A stretch of 64,000 nucleotides of DNA from Brienomyrus brachyistius (Eukaryota > Chordata > Actinopteri > Osteoglossiformes > Mormyridae), in contig NC_064549.1 of NCBI RefSeq assembly GCF_023856365.1, positions 11,177,608 through 11,241,607 of the forward strand, given 5' to 3'. Position 1 is the stretch's first letter, and every line of letters starts with the position of its first letter. The notes below the pieces were generated by a model. It had not been told where the DNA came from. It did no database searches and saw nothing but the letters and a program-made list of their open reading frames with translations. Of the stretch, positions 12,801-23,479 are shown one piece after another. The position numbers were made by a program, and so were the translations under genes.

Positions 12801-15800
12801 AACCCAAAACCGAGGTTTTCTCTGAACTGTTTCACCCCAAGCCTTAATAAACCACAGTTTGAATACAATTGATAGATCTGAGATTATTACCCAATAAACC
12901 TGTGCAGTTCTCCGCCCCCTTCTGCTTCGGGCCCTGCCTCTTCGTACAGAGTCATCAGCAGCTCCACTACAATGTCCGCCAGGTTGCTGTGAATCAGGCT
13001 GTCTATTTGCTAAAGTCAAAGAATTTCAATATTTTACTCGTGAATGACGCAAAGTCGGGGACAATCCCATGACCACCGCAACGCGGAGCAGCCTTCCGCC
13101 CTCACCTGCTTTCCGAGGCAGTTGGCATCCTTCAGCAGGTCGTACACGCGGTTCGCCGTCTCCCTCTGCGCCGCCACCTGGCTGTCGGAGGCCGGGAGAG
13201 CGAAATGGGGCAGGATGTTCACCATGATCTTGGGGAAGCAGTTGGCCAGTAGCTGCTTCCAGTCCAAATTCAGCATGGTGCCGATGGACTTCACCTGCTC
13301 GAAATCGTCCAGAAAAACCAAATGCGGCACCAGGACATGGTAGGAGGACCTGGGTCAAGACGTTACAAAGGAAGAAAATCCTCAGTTACTGAGACCTTCC
13401 ACCCACCCATACATCTTTTCATTGCTTATCCTGGGCAGGGTAACCAGGACACCAAATCATTTATTGATATTTAATATTTAAAACTCAAACTTATAATGAA
13501 TAGTTTGAGCAATACTTTATTAAATAAAAGACTATGGCTGTCCAATCCATCACCTAATTCACGCACAATCGGACAGGAACCTTCGTCCGTGATTACAAAC
13601 CTGTAAAAGTCCTCGAGGGTCACATGACCAAGCAGTGCGTAGGGGAAGGACTCCAGCGTGTAGCCCGGCTCCGTCCGCCTCTGCCGCAGCCATTCTGTGA
13701 CCAGGTAGTCCAAGTGGGACCTCACCAAGTTCTCAGGGCTCCTGTAGCCCAGGGTCTGTGCCACACTCCGCAGGACCTGAGAGGGAACACCCACATACGA
13801 CATATTAGACATTAAGCAAACATTCGCCATTTGTAGTCACACGACACTTATAGTGGGTCACAGCATAAAAGTTTATGTTTCAAAATTTTATTTGTCACAC
13901 ACACAAAAATATGGTATATATGAACCTCGTACACGACAGCGGCCCAATAAGATTACAACAGAGCTGCAGAAGAAAAAATGATTGGTTCATTTTTGATTGG
14001 TTCAGAGAGATAATCAGTCAGATAGTAGAGGAGGCGAAACCAAGACATCCGATTGGTTGGTCTTACCTCCACTAGTTGCTTAGATTGAATATCTACTTCT
14101 ATAGCTATGACAATGACGAAATCGCCTGACAACGCATCTCTCAGAAAGTATCCCCTCGTTAAGCAACGTATGATGGAAAATTTACTTTCTCGCCCTTTAC
14201 TCAGAAGGACTATTAAAGAGCCTTCCAGACGTTTTTTTAGGCATTTCCATTATATATCTGTATGGTATTTGAATTTGGTTGCTTTTATCTTTCACTGGAG
14301 CAGCACAGGCTATGTAACACAAACAGTCAAATGTGGGGAACAAAACTGGAGTTGTGGGAAATGTGACATAACCAGTCTGTTGATCGAACATGCATGACAC
14401 AATGAGTACAATGCAAATGGCGACGACCACAGGGAGGGAGGGGTGCAAGATACACGGAGCTCTGGAAAGAGGCCTGCCTTCTTGATCAGCTGTTGGTCGA
14501 TGCTGTTCTCCCTGTGGGCCTGGAAGAGGGCAAACAGGGCTTGCTTCTCGCAGACAGGGCTGCAGGCCAGCATCCCTGAGACACTCTTCAACAGGGTGGC
14601 GCGCCGGTTGAAAACCTCGTCCTGCTGCTCTTCCGGGGCTCCGCCTTTCTGCGGGACACGCAAGCGGGCATCATGTTACGCTCTCTCAACGGCCAGCGAG
14701 AATCGCCGCCTTCCCACCAGGCCGTCCTTACCAGCTGCATTCCCTCCTGCGCTTTCAGGTACACTTTCTCAAAGGCGGCCTGCTGCAGCTGCAGCGACAG
14801 CATCTTCTTCGCCTCCAGGTGGCGTGGTAATATCTCCAGGAAGAGTCTGAGGACACAGACAAATAGTGACAGCTAAAGGAAGCTACATGAACCATTTACT
14901 GTATTTATTTTTTGCGTTGGTTTGCGTTGGGGCATGCCGAGAGCCATTTTTTGAACAGAGAGCACCATCTAGTGGAGTCAGAAAATACAGCGAGTGGTTC
15001 ACAAAGCTTCGTTTGGTCATGACTACAGACGACGCAGACCTGCCAGAAAACTTCACAATCCCTAGTTTCTACCCCAACAGCATCAACCACCTTAACAAGA
15101 CAAAAAACAACTCTAACATCACCCAAGCACACACCCACACATCCATATGCACCAATCTGTCTGACCATTTACTGGGCCGCTAATGTTTAATCACATGACT
15201 CCTGCTATCTTTTTTCTTTTTTTTCATTTACTCTATGAGTAATGCTGCTGCAAATAATACCATATTGCGCTACTGCACTTTCGTTTACTATTCAGATATA
15301 TAATGTATTGTATGTATTATTACTTTCGTTTTATTCGGTTTTTATTTTATGCAGCATTGATGGAGTTTTGGTGTACATGTAGTAAGGCAATAATATTTCT
15401 ACAAGATGTCTATAAGCTCTAAAAAGAGAGACCACACATGCTATGAATTAGTCTATTCCAACTGATAGATCTATTCCTATTCCAATTGTTTATCGATCTA
15501 TTCCAATGGTCAAACCACAGACCGGACAGACCTGTCCACGAACAAGGCTGCCTTCATGCGGACGTGATGGTGGGGATCCGCGAGGAAGGATGGAAGGACA
15601 GCTGATACGGGTTCCTCCTCCGGCAGGGTCAGAACTGCCCACCTACAGCAAGGGTCCACCTTGAAGATGGGGTTGGGTGACAGGTTCAACATTAGCGCAC
15701 TTAGCGTGGCACAGAATGACTTTAGAACATATGAATCCACTTTGGTTGCATGGATGGTTGTAATAACAAGTGAGCATTTCCTTGTCCATGGAGTGGTCTA

Positions 15801-18800
15801 CAGATGAGGATCTTACCTCCAGCAAGGCCACCAAACACTGCACCAAGGCCACCCGCACAGAAGTTATGCTTTTGCCAGTCCGGGCCAGGATGCTAACAGG
15901 AAAGTAAGAACCAACTGAGCAGCAGAGTTCATCAATGGCCACTCTGGAGAACATCTTAAGGTGTTGCCAGTGACGCATTCACTGTAGAACCGGTCCTAAA
16001 AGCAGCATCTTCAGAAGCGCCACCGGGAGCCTCACCAGAAGCCAGAGACCACTTTGAGAAGAGCCCCCTGCACGTGGCGCATATCTTCACCCGGGTCCTG
16101 TGTCTGGCTCAGGCTGCAGATGCAGGAGAGGAGGCCCCGTAGAATAGTGGCACAGACCTCCTGGTCTTGGCGGTACAAAGAGCATAAATCCCTGTCAACC
16201 AGGTGGATTGTGGGAAAGAGAGTTTATGTGAGATCTTCAAAGATTGACTAAACAAAGATGACATAAACAAATGGTATAAAAAAAACGAATCTCTCCTTAC
16301 GCTAGAGGACTTAAAAGCGAATCAAAATCTTCTGCTGTTAAACATGTATCCACTGCTGGTATTTTATTCAGCAATGTCAGGTACTGTAGGACAAAAACAA
16401 AAAACAGCAATAAAAAAAAATCATTTTTTTACAGTTAATTCAAAATTCACTGTTTTTTTTAATTCCCACAATTCAACAGCTGATCTAGAAGCAGGCGACT
16501 CGCCATGTTAAGATGCAGCGGCTTTGCAAGGTCGATCTGGTCGACGAGCAGGAGAAGCCGGTGTCGGATCTCGGGTGGCTTGAAGGAGAGTCCGTGCGTG
16601 AGCTCGGCAGACGCACAGAGGCAGAGGAACCTGAGGGTGGCAAGGAAAGCCAAGTCCTGTTTGGTCAGGAGCTCCTCAGCCAGTGCACTTTGGGCACCTG
16701 TGCAAGACGGAAAAGCGATCAGAAGGGCAAGAAGGTGTTAGACAATCAGGCCTAAACGCCACACTGGATTGATTTGGCCAAGAGCGGTTAGACGGGCACC
16801 TGTGGAGTTCTGAACTCCGGCGCCATCTGCCACCTGCTGGAGTTTGCTGCCTGAGCTGGAAGCAACCGATTCTCCACCGCCGATCAGGTCGATGTGGCCC
16901 AGATCGTCTGCCTGAGTCCGGGTCATCTCCAGGTCGTCTTCCGTGTGATCTTCATCTACTGCCACACTGCCTTTTTTAGACGGGTTTGTCAGCTGGAGAC
17001 AACGGAACGAGACGAATTCCAAAGGTGACATCACAATCTGCATATCCCACCAGGCATTCCTCCTCCTCTCTTACTCGGGCACCTGTCACCTGAACGCATC
17101 AGGTGAGACTCACCATCATTTTGCATATTTCACACAGTTCAGTCAGTAGTCGTGATGGCAAGGAACTTAAGAACAAGCTGCAGGAGACTGACCTCATTCT
17201 GCCCTATCAAAGAAACAGAACAATGAAAACAAATAAAAATACAGTCAGTATTAATAAGAGACAGGCCTGATCAATAGGGGTGTAAATCATAAGCTTTTCA
17301 GCTTTTGGCAGCGTTTCAGCGTATTGTCATGGTTTAATGAGTCGATATTTGCTAAATGAGTCGATTAAATCATATTGTGACCTTAGGAATCGATACATTG
17401 ATTAGAACTCGTGAATTGTTACGCCCCCATTAAGCAGTGACCCATCTGCTCCGGGAATTCGTCTACCAGCCTAATGCCTCTTTACGTTCCTTGAAGGTTC
17501 TTGTGCTGTACTTCCGGTCCTTGAATGGTCCTATTAGGTCCTCGCTTTGTTAGAAGTTCTTGTGTAGATCCTGCACCAATACTGCTTACTCTCATATCTG
17601 GCCATTCACTGGAAGCTCAGTCTAGCTGCACTTATGCCTAGTTCACAGTACGTTTGTCTATAACGTGCCATTTGCCTCACTTACACATCTCTTAGGACAG
17701 AAGTGCCTGCTAAATGTGTAAATGTCAATGGTATCTTACTTTTGTCCCTCTGCAGATGCCATCTGTGCAGAGTTGCATGACGGTCTTCAGAGTAGAATTA
17801 ATACCATCATCTGTCATCCTTCCCTTCACTGTGCCGATGTATTCATTCAGATGCCGAGCGACCGACTGCAAAATCCAGCCAGAATTCAACAGAAAACAGG
17901 TCACATTAATGCCCTAAAGCTAGACTTCCCCTAAAATGCCCCCCATGTGCCAGCCAACCTTGGCTTTTTGGAAGAGCGAGGACCCGCAAGCATCTTCTTC
18001 GCTGAGGATCCCAGTGCACACGTATGCGCCCAGGATGCCCGTTAGGAGGGTACAACATCGGACCAGACATTCTGGAGGGGTGGACTGTGACTGCACCAGA
18101 ACAGAGAGTCGTTGGTGGGCATTCTACTACGCCAACAAGTGCCATTTAGACGTCTATGTCCAGCTGTACTGTGTTCATTCACACGCTTCACATTCTCACC
18201 TCAGGGGAATAGCAGTTGAGCAGGTTATCAGCTGCAAAAAGTAAGTCCTTTTCCACTTTGTCCTTCAAGCCCTGAACAACCGTGACCTGAGGATCTCCAG
18301 ACAATGACGCAGTGCTCGTCAACTTCACGGCGGGACAGAGCTCCTCATCGAAGGAGAAATGGAGGTACATTCTCTCTATCTCACACAGGTCCTCTTTGCC
18401 CGCACATGAAGCACTATCTTGGGCTGAAGATCTTCAGAAGAAAGAGACACCATTTGAGATTGTGAAGGACTTTTCAGGGGCACTAAGTCTGGCCCTAGAC
18501 ATTCAGCGAAGACGTACCCATACCCTCACCTCTCAGAAACTGGTGAATCTTTAAGAAACAACAACATGCCAGCCCTGGTGTCTTTGAGAGTCAAAGATAC
18601 AAGAATCCTGGGAATTACGAGATCTGGAAAATTCCTATAGGTAACAGAAAGAAATTAGCATATGCTCGATGACAACATGAGTCAAAGCTACTGAGGAAAG
18701 GACTTACAGAAAAGAAAGATCACATGTACCTGGAGACAATAAGATGAGGCTTGCTGCCCTCCTCCATTTCTTCACTCTGGTTGCTGTTCAGCAGCCAGCT

Positions 18801-21800
18801 AATACTCGACTCTTTGAAGCCGGGCAGCCCAAAGCCTTCCACAGCTAGGTGGTCTGGGCCTGGATCAGTCATTTTCAGGGGCGCACATTTCAGCAAAGCC
18901 TGGGCCAGGCAGGTCGCAGCAGCTCTATGGACGGAATACCCACAGAGCAACGTCATCAAACTTGGTGTGCAGCTTAATGCCCACGTGGCCTGCAATTCAC
19001 GTCGAATAAAATACCTGGATGGCTTGTAAGCAGAGCTGGTGAAGAGTCTCCAGAACTCCTTATCAATAGGAATGAGCCCCCCCTGAATGATGGTCTCCAG
19101 GAGGTCCAGGCTGAGAGCCTCAGTCTGCGGGAAGCCGGCGCCTCGTATGGCCAGAGTCCAGATGCGGCTCCACAGCTTATGTAACTCGGGGCCCTGGGCG
19201 TGAGCACGGTCAGGATGCAGGGCCTGGCAACGGGCCACTTCCCGCAGGCAACGTAGAACGTAGGGTCCCCGCTCTCCTCGCCGCTGCTCTGACAGCAGCT
19301 GACAAAGTGTCGATAGCAGGGGAACCAGGTCCTTCCCAGGAAGGAGTGAAGGATACTTGGAGGCTAACATTGAGCTAATTTGCAACCTGAGAAGAGACAC
19401 CAAGCACTGGTAAACTAACCCAAATCCAGCCCTGAGATCCCAAATATACAGACAGTATGTAGAATGTTGCAAAAAAACATGAATCAAAAACATCGAACCA
19501 AGTATAAATGTGGTCTTTAAACGGTCTACTAAGATGTTTGATAAATGTCTCACCATGGAATAATGTCAAAGTCACTCTTAGACGGCTGGAGATGGTCTCT
19601 AAGAACCTCCCAACCCAGTTCGATCCGTCTTCGTTTGCTGGGGGTTGCCTGGGGACACTCCCACTGGGTCGTCCTCAAGTGTGCCTGGGTGACCTCCAGG
19701 ACCTGCGTCTCCTGGCTAAAGAGCTGGAACACAGAATCATAGCCCAACAAGACACAGAAGATGCAACGCCAAGGATCAGGTGATCACCTGTAAACTCACA
19801 ACAGAGACCACGAGACGTTTCTACCTGGTGGCAAATGTCCGCAGTCAACTCAATGATGTTCTCCTTCACCGCGATGTGACGTGAACCCGTGACATACTTC
19901 CCTCGGCTGCCTATCTGGCCGATCTCACTCACAAGGACGTCATAAAGGTTATAGAGCAGACTCTGCCATTTCGTCCAATCCTCAGCATAGGCACCTACGT
20001 CCCAGGGAAATATTACATGGGTATTTCCCCCTTATACCGAATAATATTTTTAAATAGCTAGCAGATCAGAAGCAACACCAGCTCTATCTTTCTGCACCTG
20101 TATCCTCAGTCTTTGCTCCTCTTGGATGGTGAACACACAGCTGCAAGCTAAAGAACTCCACCAGCTCCTCCTTCAGCATGGGACTGGGCCGCATCTGAGC
20201 CCAGATGTACAGGACGGAGGGCAGGAGTTCCTCCCCAAGCTGACACACCCGAATGCGGCAATTCATGGCTGAAGACCTCAGAAAGATGTTCAGGGCAGAT
20301 ACCAGGTGCTCTACGACAACCAGGTGCTTCTCTTTCCTGCGTGATACAGAAAAACGTTAACACTCGAGACGGATCCAAATGAAATCAGAGCCGTTACGTG
20401 GACAGGGGACATTAGCATACCTAGCATGAAGCAGGGCTTTGGAGAAGAAGGAGAACAGCGTGTGGGCAAGGCCATCAGTCTGAGAACAGCAGCCCTTAAC
20501 GACAGTGTGGATGATCCTGCTCACTAAGACACGGTTGATAGCTCTAGACCCAGCGTTGAAGAAGCCGCAATACAAATCCAATAAATCTGAACAAGATGGG
20601 GAAAATGTGAAATCAGCACTCGTACTGGGAACATCCTAAGAACATACGAAATTTACAAACGAGAGCAGGTTGTTCGGCCCATCAAGCTCGTTTGGGGAGA
20701 ACTCAACTAATAGCTTAAAGTTGTTAATATCTTATCTAGCTCTGATTTAAAGGAACCCAGGGTTTTAGCTTGTGCTACACTAGCAGGAAGATTATTCCAC
20801 ACTCCAACTACACGCTGTGTAAAGAAGTGCTTCCCCAGATTCATTTTAAAATGTTCTCCTGCTAATTTCCAGATATGGCCACAAGATCTTGTGTTTGAAG
20901 TAATATTGAAGTAACTATTTGGTAGAACATCATCTAGACCAGTTAGAATCTTATATACCTGGATCATGCCCCCCCCCCTTAATCTCCTACATGTCATCAT
21001 CACTACATGTCATTTAAGATGGGAAGGCTGCACTAACCACACCACTGCCGTCGCGTAATCTCACACCAGTACTTCCTGACAGACAGGATGTCCTTCAGCA
21101 GGAGGCTGCTGTAGTCTTCACCGTAGGCAGTGCAGCTGTAGGAACTGCCCAGGACGTCCATGATGTGGCAGAGCAGGTCTGCGCACTTCAGCCGCGGCCC
21201 GCCTGACGCGAATAGAGAAAACTGGTTACGCTGTGACAAGGAGACACCAGACGGAAGAGACGAACAAAACAAAAACAAATGACAGACAGAAAGCCCTTAC
21301 GTTTGTTCGCGCATCGAATAAAATATTTGACCAGGCTGCTGATCTCCTGCATCTTTTTGTGCCGGTTGGCTTGCGTCGTGGCAGACACATTGGCTTTCCC
21401 AGACTGCAATGCCTCAGTCTCTTTTTGAAGGTACCGCTGCAGAAACCTTCAAAAAAGGTTGTATTTAAGTGAAGGACTATGGACCAAAAACTTGGTGCTA
21501 TTTTGAGAGGACAAAAATGTAATAAAACTCTTCAAACTAATTTATCTCTGAACGTAGATTCTGGAAGATCATATGAGAAATGTCTTTTCTATGGCCATGG
21601 AAAAATGCTAACAAATAAACTTCAAAAACAAGAGAAATTACTTGAAAACAGCATCCCAGGAGAGCTGTTTTGAGCCTTTAGAACTCTTGGTTCCAGAATT
21701 GCGGTCGAGTTCTTGTATGGTATCAGGAGATCGAATGAGCTGACGAAAGCGCTCCACCTCTTTCTGTACAGGAGGAGAATGAGAACCAAATGATGGCCGG

Positions 21801-22256
21801 CTGGGAAATTGTGAGCAATACTTTACTTAAAGCACCCATGTACAATGCATTATAGATACCTTCATAATGCATTATAATGCATTCATAGAATATTATAAAC
21901 ACAGCTATTATATTTCTAAAAAGGCATAACACACTATAGCTGTGATTATTATGCATTATGAATGCTCTATGCATTAAGAATGCTCTATGAAGTACTCATC
22001 TATATGCACTATAAATACCTACATAATGCATTATAATGGCTTATACTGACCATTACACTGCATTATGAAGATATCTATAACGAATTATTATAGCTGTTCT
22101 AAGTGAGGTGTTACCAAATTGTCAAATCACAGACTGATCAAATGGCAATGCATGGGGGGGGGGTCGTCTCTAACATAACATTACCTTTCTTTCTGTGACT
22201 TTTTCATTCTCTAAACCACGGCAGCAGAATAAAAGCTCTTGGAGAAGCAGACTCAT
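365..22256 (-). CDS. atm: ATM serine/threonine kinase, N-terminal 2535 codons (3' part outside window)
   Basis: ATM is the apical PI3K-like kinase of the double-strand-break response. The window holds 49 coding exons on the minus strand, from the ATG at 22254-22256 to a donor after codon 2535 at 365. The first 24 codons (start [14 protein letters not shown]) and the following [13 protein letters not shown] form the TAN motif. A long helical solenoid follows, then the first part of the FAT domain. The kinase and FATC domains lie left of base 1. Coding exon number (49), many exon lengths (146, 165, 166, 239, 372, 218, 208 nt) and phases match what I remember of human ATM up to its codon 2505. 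The summed length is 7605 nt, divisible by three. A putative NLS KRRR is at codons 390-393. Two introns appear to use GC donors. The start was chosen because it follows an acceptor at 22261/22262 and gives the conserved 24-codon first exon. Very confident in identity; individual splice sites are by eye. Confidence 0.96.
1748..2133 (+). mobile_element. Full-length tRNA-derived SINE with target-site duplication
   Basis: A near-intact retroposon occupies about 1762-2119 in an ATM intron, in the orientation opposite to ATM. It is flanked by a direct repeat, GGCTTATAAAGACG, at 1748-1761 and 2120-2133. The 5' part has a pol III A-box-like GTGGTGCAGTGGTTAGCAC and a B box GGTTCGAGTC. The body ends in GACCCAGTAGGATAAGCGG followed by a TGGA/GATG simple tail. 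Degenerate relatives occur across the window. Preserved flanking duplication and low decay suggest a recent insertion. Confidence 0.85.
2664..3535. repeat. Minisatellite of a 43-bp unit, about 16 copies, inside a SINE relic
   Basis: A 43-bp unit, roughly GGATTACAACTGGGGGTTAA plus GGGCCCTGCTTAAGGACACCACT, is repeated head to tail about 16 times between 2740 and 3436. Copies are nearly identical; one has a 2-bp insertion near 3022. The flanks (AGACTTTTGTCCAAAGCGAC on the left, CACGGGTACAGAGTCCTAAG on the right) look like the two ends of one SINE, so the array seems to be an internal expansion of that element. It lies in an ATM intron. Confidence 0.85.
3985..4150. mobile_element. SINE relic of the family holding the 43-bp minisatellite
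   Basis: TAGATGCTTTTATCCAAACA and CACGGGTGCAGAGTCTCAAT match the two ends of the element at 2664-3535, but without expansion. Old, degenerate copy in an ATM intron. Confidence 0.5.
4415..4586. mobile_element. Foldback MITE with long terminal inverted repeats
   Basis: The left arm (from TTTCCCAACCCGGTCCTCGG at 4421) and the right arm (ending CCGAGGACCGGGCTGGGAAA at 4580) are inverted copies over more than 50 bases, including the inner AGTCCATGTTTTTGC segment. The transcript could form a stable hairpin. No clear target-site duplication could be fixed. A related copy lies at 33412-33620. Confidence 0.75.
4836..4920. repeat. Dispersed repeat fragment (TGTGGGGAC family)
   Basis: A short CA repeat is followed by CTTTGTGGGGACTCGCCATT and TTCATTTCTATGGACATAAC, shared with 60440-60725. 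Partial copy in an ATM intron. Confidence 0.55.
5025..5165 (+). mobile_element. Degenerate SINE fragment
   Basis: GTTTCTCCGGTACTCCAATT followed by TCCCACAGTCCAAAGAC matches the middle of the element at 1762-2119, with many changes. Its ends are not defined. Confidence 0.4.
6685..7010 (-). mobile_element. Degenerate SINE, minus orientation, with internal CA repeat
   Basis: Read on the minus strand this follows the 1762-2119 element: a CCATCCAT tail (6685-6730), ATACCCGCTTATTTTACAGG, then GGGAGAAACGGGGGAACCCA and ATGCAAATTCCACATG. An AC dinucleotide run fills about 6800-6839. Confidence 0.6.
7019..7163. repeat. Tandem repeat, 25-bp unit, about six copies
   Basis: The unit ACACAGGGCTAATAGCASAG plus TGCTA repeats about six times, alternating AGCAGAG and AGCACAG versions. 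It lies in an ATM intron next to a SINE relic. Confidence 0.8.
8055..8104. repeat. GGAT tetranucleotide microsatellite
   Basis: About twelve perfect GGAT units in an ATM intron, possibly the remaining tail of a SINE. Confidence 0.85.
8735..8970. repeat. Dispersed repeat, copy 1
   Basis: CTCCAATACTGCTTACTCCC and nearby blocks recur at 17470-17730 (CACCAATACTGCTTACTCTC), with matching order over about 230 bp. Both end in a GTCTGATGCAT / GCCTGCTAAATG type tail. Family not recognised. ATM intron. Confidence 0.55.
10210..10705. other. atm: ATM intron without recognisable features
   Basis: AT-rich intron; neither repeat family nor coding signal was recognised. The same holds for 6044-6470, 10871-11504 and 14847-15531. 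Confidence 0.5.
12355..12512. mobile_element. Foldback element with inverted arms
   Basis: GGGTAATTCAGATCCAGAGA with GTAAAACCAG (12379-12408) is nearly the inverse of the stretch CTTTTACTCTCTGGACCTGA and ATTACCC (12470-12496). A short MITE-like hairpin in an ATM intron. Confidence 0.6.
17470..17730. repeat. Dispersed repeat, copy 2
   Basis: Second copy of the element at 8735-8970, with the same block order. It ends just before an ATM exon (17740-17865). Confidence 0.5.
20635..21010 (-). mobile_element. 3' fragment of a non-LTR retrotransposon (LINE)
   Basis: On the minus strand an open frame (21003-20707) includes [40 protein letters not shown] and [12 protein letters not shown]. This is the pattern left by the C-terminal end of fish LINE reverse transcriptases (FFSQRVVNVWNSLP type). 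The sequence to 20635 is untranslated 3' tail. Same strand as ATM and inside one of its introns. Only the end of the element is present, so it is dead. Confidence 0.75.
21811..22118. mobile_element. Palindromic AT-rich MITE
   Basis: The left end (CAATACTTTACTTAAAGCAC) and the inverse of the right end (TAACACCTCACTTAGAACAG) align over about 55 bases including ATTATAGATACCTTCATAAT. The interior is full of ATAATGCATTATAATGC palindromes. It sits in the first intron between ATM coding exons. Confidence 0.7.
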
Positions 22257-22261
22257 TATGC

Positions 22262-23479
22262 CTGAGGAGTACAAGGAAGTAGATAGTGCCGAAAACTACT
22301 TTTGCAAACGAGTTCATCGTGCATCATTGAACATTTTTTGTCATGATTTAACGGAACAGTTCGTTTCTGTTTTCATTTCCTAGTAAAACGCGACTACTGG
22401 ATGTGCTGCACAGTGATGTTGACAAACGCCTGCAGGGGGAAACCCAAAGTAGCAGTGCACTAGTAACTTCCCGGAAGGCAGTGCACGTTACACGTACTGT
22501 AAACGTCCCTACTTCAAATAAGACACGGAATATTACTATATCTAAGAGTACCGACATCATTATTCTGAAATCAGCTTGTCAGCTAGCTAGATGTACAGTA
22601 AAATTGGCAATGGAAGTTTGCTGCACTTGCCTAAACGTTAAGCCCACTGCTCCATATCAAGTTTGACTGCAAAGGATCAAATCCATCTATTATCTACAGT
22701 AGACCCTGCACAGGAATCCGGGTACATAGCGAAATAGCAATCGATTAACTACCATTGCAGGAAATCATCTTCATAGTGGTCCATAACAACTAAGATCATC
22801 AAATGATCAGTAATAAGTAACACCGTAACAGTACAACAGACCTAATTATTGACCACGTGATTATCCGAAAACGGAGTAGTCATGCAAATGTTTGGTTACA
22901 TACTTTGCTTTTATGTTCTGATCGGACACATTACTTTCTATGTAGTTCGCAGCATGCTGATCTTGACCTCATCATTAAAATCGCGCCTCCCTCTGCAAGC
23001 ATGCCCTCCTCCGCCGGGTCACAAATCTGTACAGACCAACCATATTTTCAGATTCTGATTGCCATGTCGATAGGTATAAAAAGCGCGACAGATCTAAGAT
23101 CTCAGAACACAAGTTTATCCTATATGCCTCGTGTGGCAATTTTGTAACTGTTCTCTGTGGCGTTTTCGTGCATAGATTTCGCAGGACAAACACAGACTGC
23201 CGGTTGAATCAAAATAATGAGGTAGGAATTTTGGGTCCCGGGTTAGAACAAACTACATTTCCCGTGATTCATCCTGAGTTGTTTCTCGTCCAACTTCCGT
23301 TCGACGAATGCCGAATTTCCGCGCCATTTCAGGGGACATACAATACGTCTGAACCAGTTTGATCGTGCTGGGGATGAGAAATGTCAAATTAATTTCAAGA
23401 GTTTTGCGGTTCCTTGCCTCCTCGAATGTTGTACGATGTATATGTAATTCTCTTTGGGGAATAACTGAACTAATCAGCT
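22262..23479. promoter_or_regulatory. ATM/NPAT bidirectional promoter region, with ATM 5' UTR intron
   Basis: The ATM and NPAT start codons diverge and are 1223 bp apart. ATM's coding exon is preceded by an acceptor at 22261/22262, so a non-coding first exon and a 5' UTR intron must lie to the right; I could not place them. Sites visible near NPAT: ACTACATTTCCC at 23252-23263 (resembles the ZNF143/Staf core), ACTTCCG at 23293-23299 (ETS/GABP core read on the minus strand) and TTTCCGCGCC at 23316-23325 (E2F-like). No TATA box was seen close to either start. A shared ATM/NPAT promoter is established in mammals; the motif roles here are inferred from sequence only. Confidence 0.75.

Larger units (their letters stand above)
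7408..14648 (-). other. atm: ATM exon map 2: central solenoid
   Basis: Coding exons in transcript order: 14648-14478 (apparent GC donor), 13776-13601, 13349-13106, 13009-12900, 12240-12114, 11964-11765, 11679-11505, 10870-10706, 10209-10077, 9988-9893, 9781-9610, 9523-9382, 9196-9020, 8467-8290, 7758-7647, 7566-7408. The exon at 12240-12114 encodes the proline-rich motif DPAPNPP (codons 1386-1392), the segment reported to bind the c-Abl SH3 domain in human [23 protein letters not shown] (8467 onward) and [15 protein letters not shown] (7566 onward) are strongly conserved landmarks. Helical-repeat character is inferred from the family, not computed. Confidence 0.87.
14732..22261 (-). other. 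atm: ATM exon map 1: TAN motif and N-terminal solenoid
   Basis: Coding exons in transcript order (high to low coordinate): 22261-22185 (ATG at 22256), 21763-21642, 21446-21301, 21202-21038, 20586-20421, 20336-20098, 19994-19825, 19723-19554, 19386-19015, 18924-18730, 18634-18530, 18431-18200, 18090-17959, 17865-17740, 17203-17114, 16992-16800, 16697-16504, 16383-16301, 16191-16036, 15892-15817, 15659-15532, 14846-14732. Stretches such as [42 protein letters not shown] and RRIELGWEV are close to mammalian ATM. The donor of 16697-16504 reads GCGAGT instead of GTGAGT. The 17203 boundary is the least certain; an acceptor at 17178 is an alternative. Confidence 0.85.

Noticed and set aside
18720..19556. 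278-codon minus-strand open frame as a single ATM exon
   Set aside because: It spans two exons (19386-19015 and 18924-18730), an open 90-nt intron and flanking intron. The splice junction restores the conserved sequence and the first exon has the human length of 372 nt.
20707..21003. Host gene encoding a 98-codon protein
   Set aside because: The sequence matches the C-terminal end of LINE reverse transcriptases and lies inside an ATM intron.
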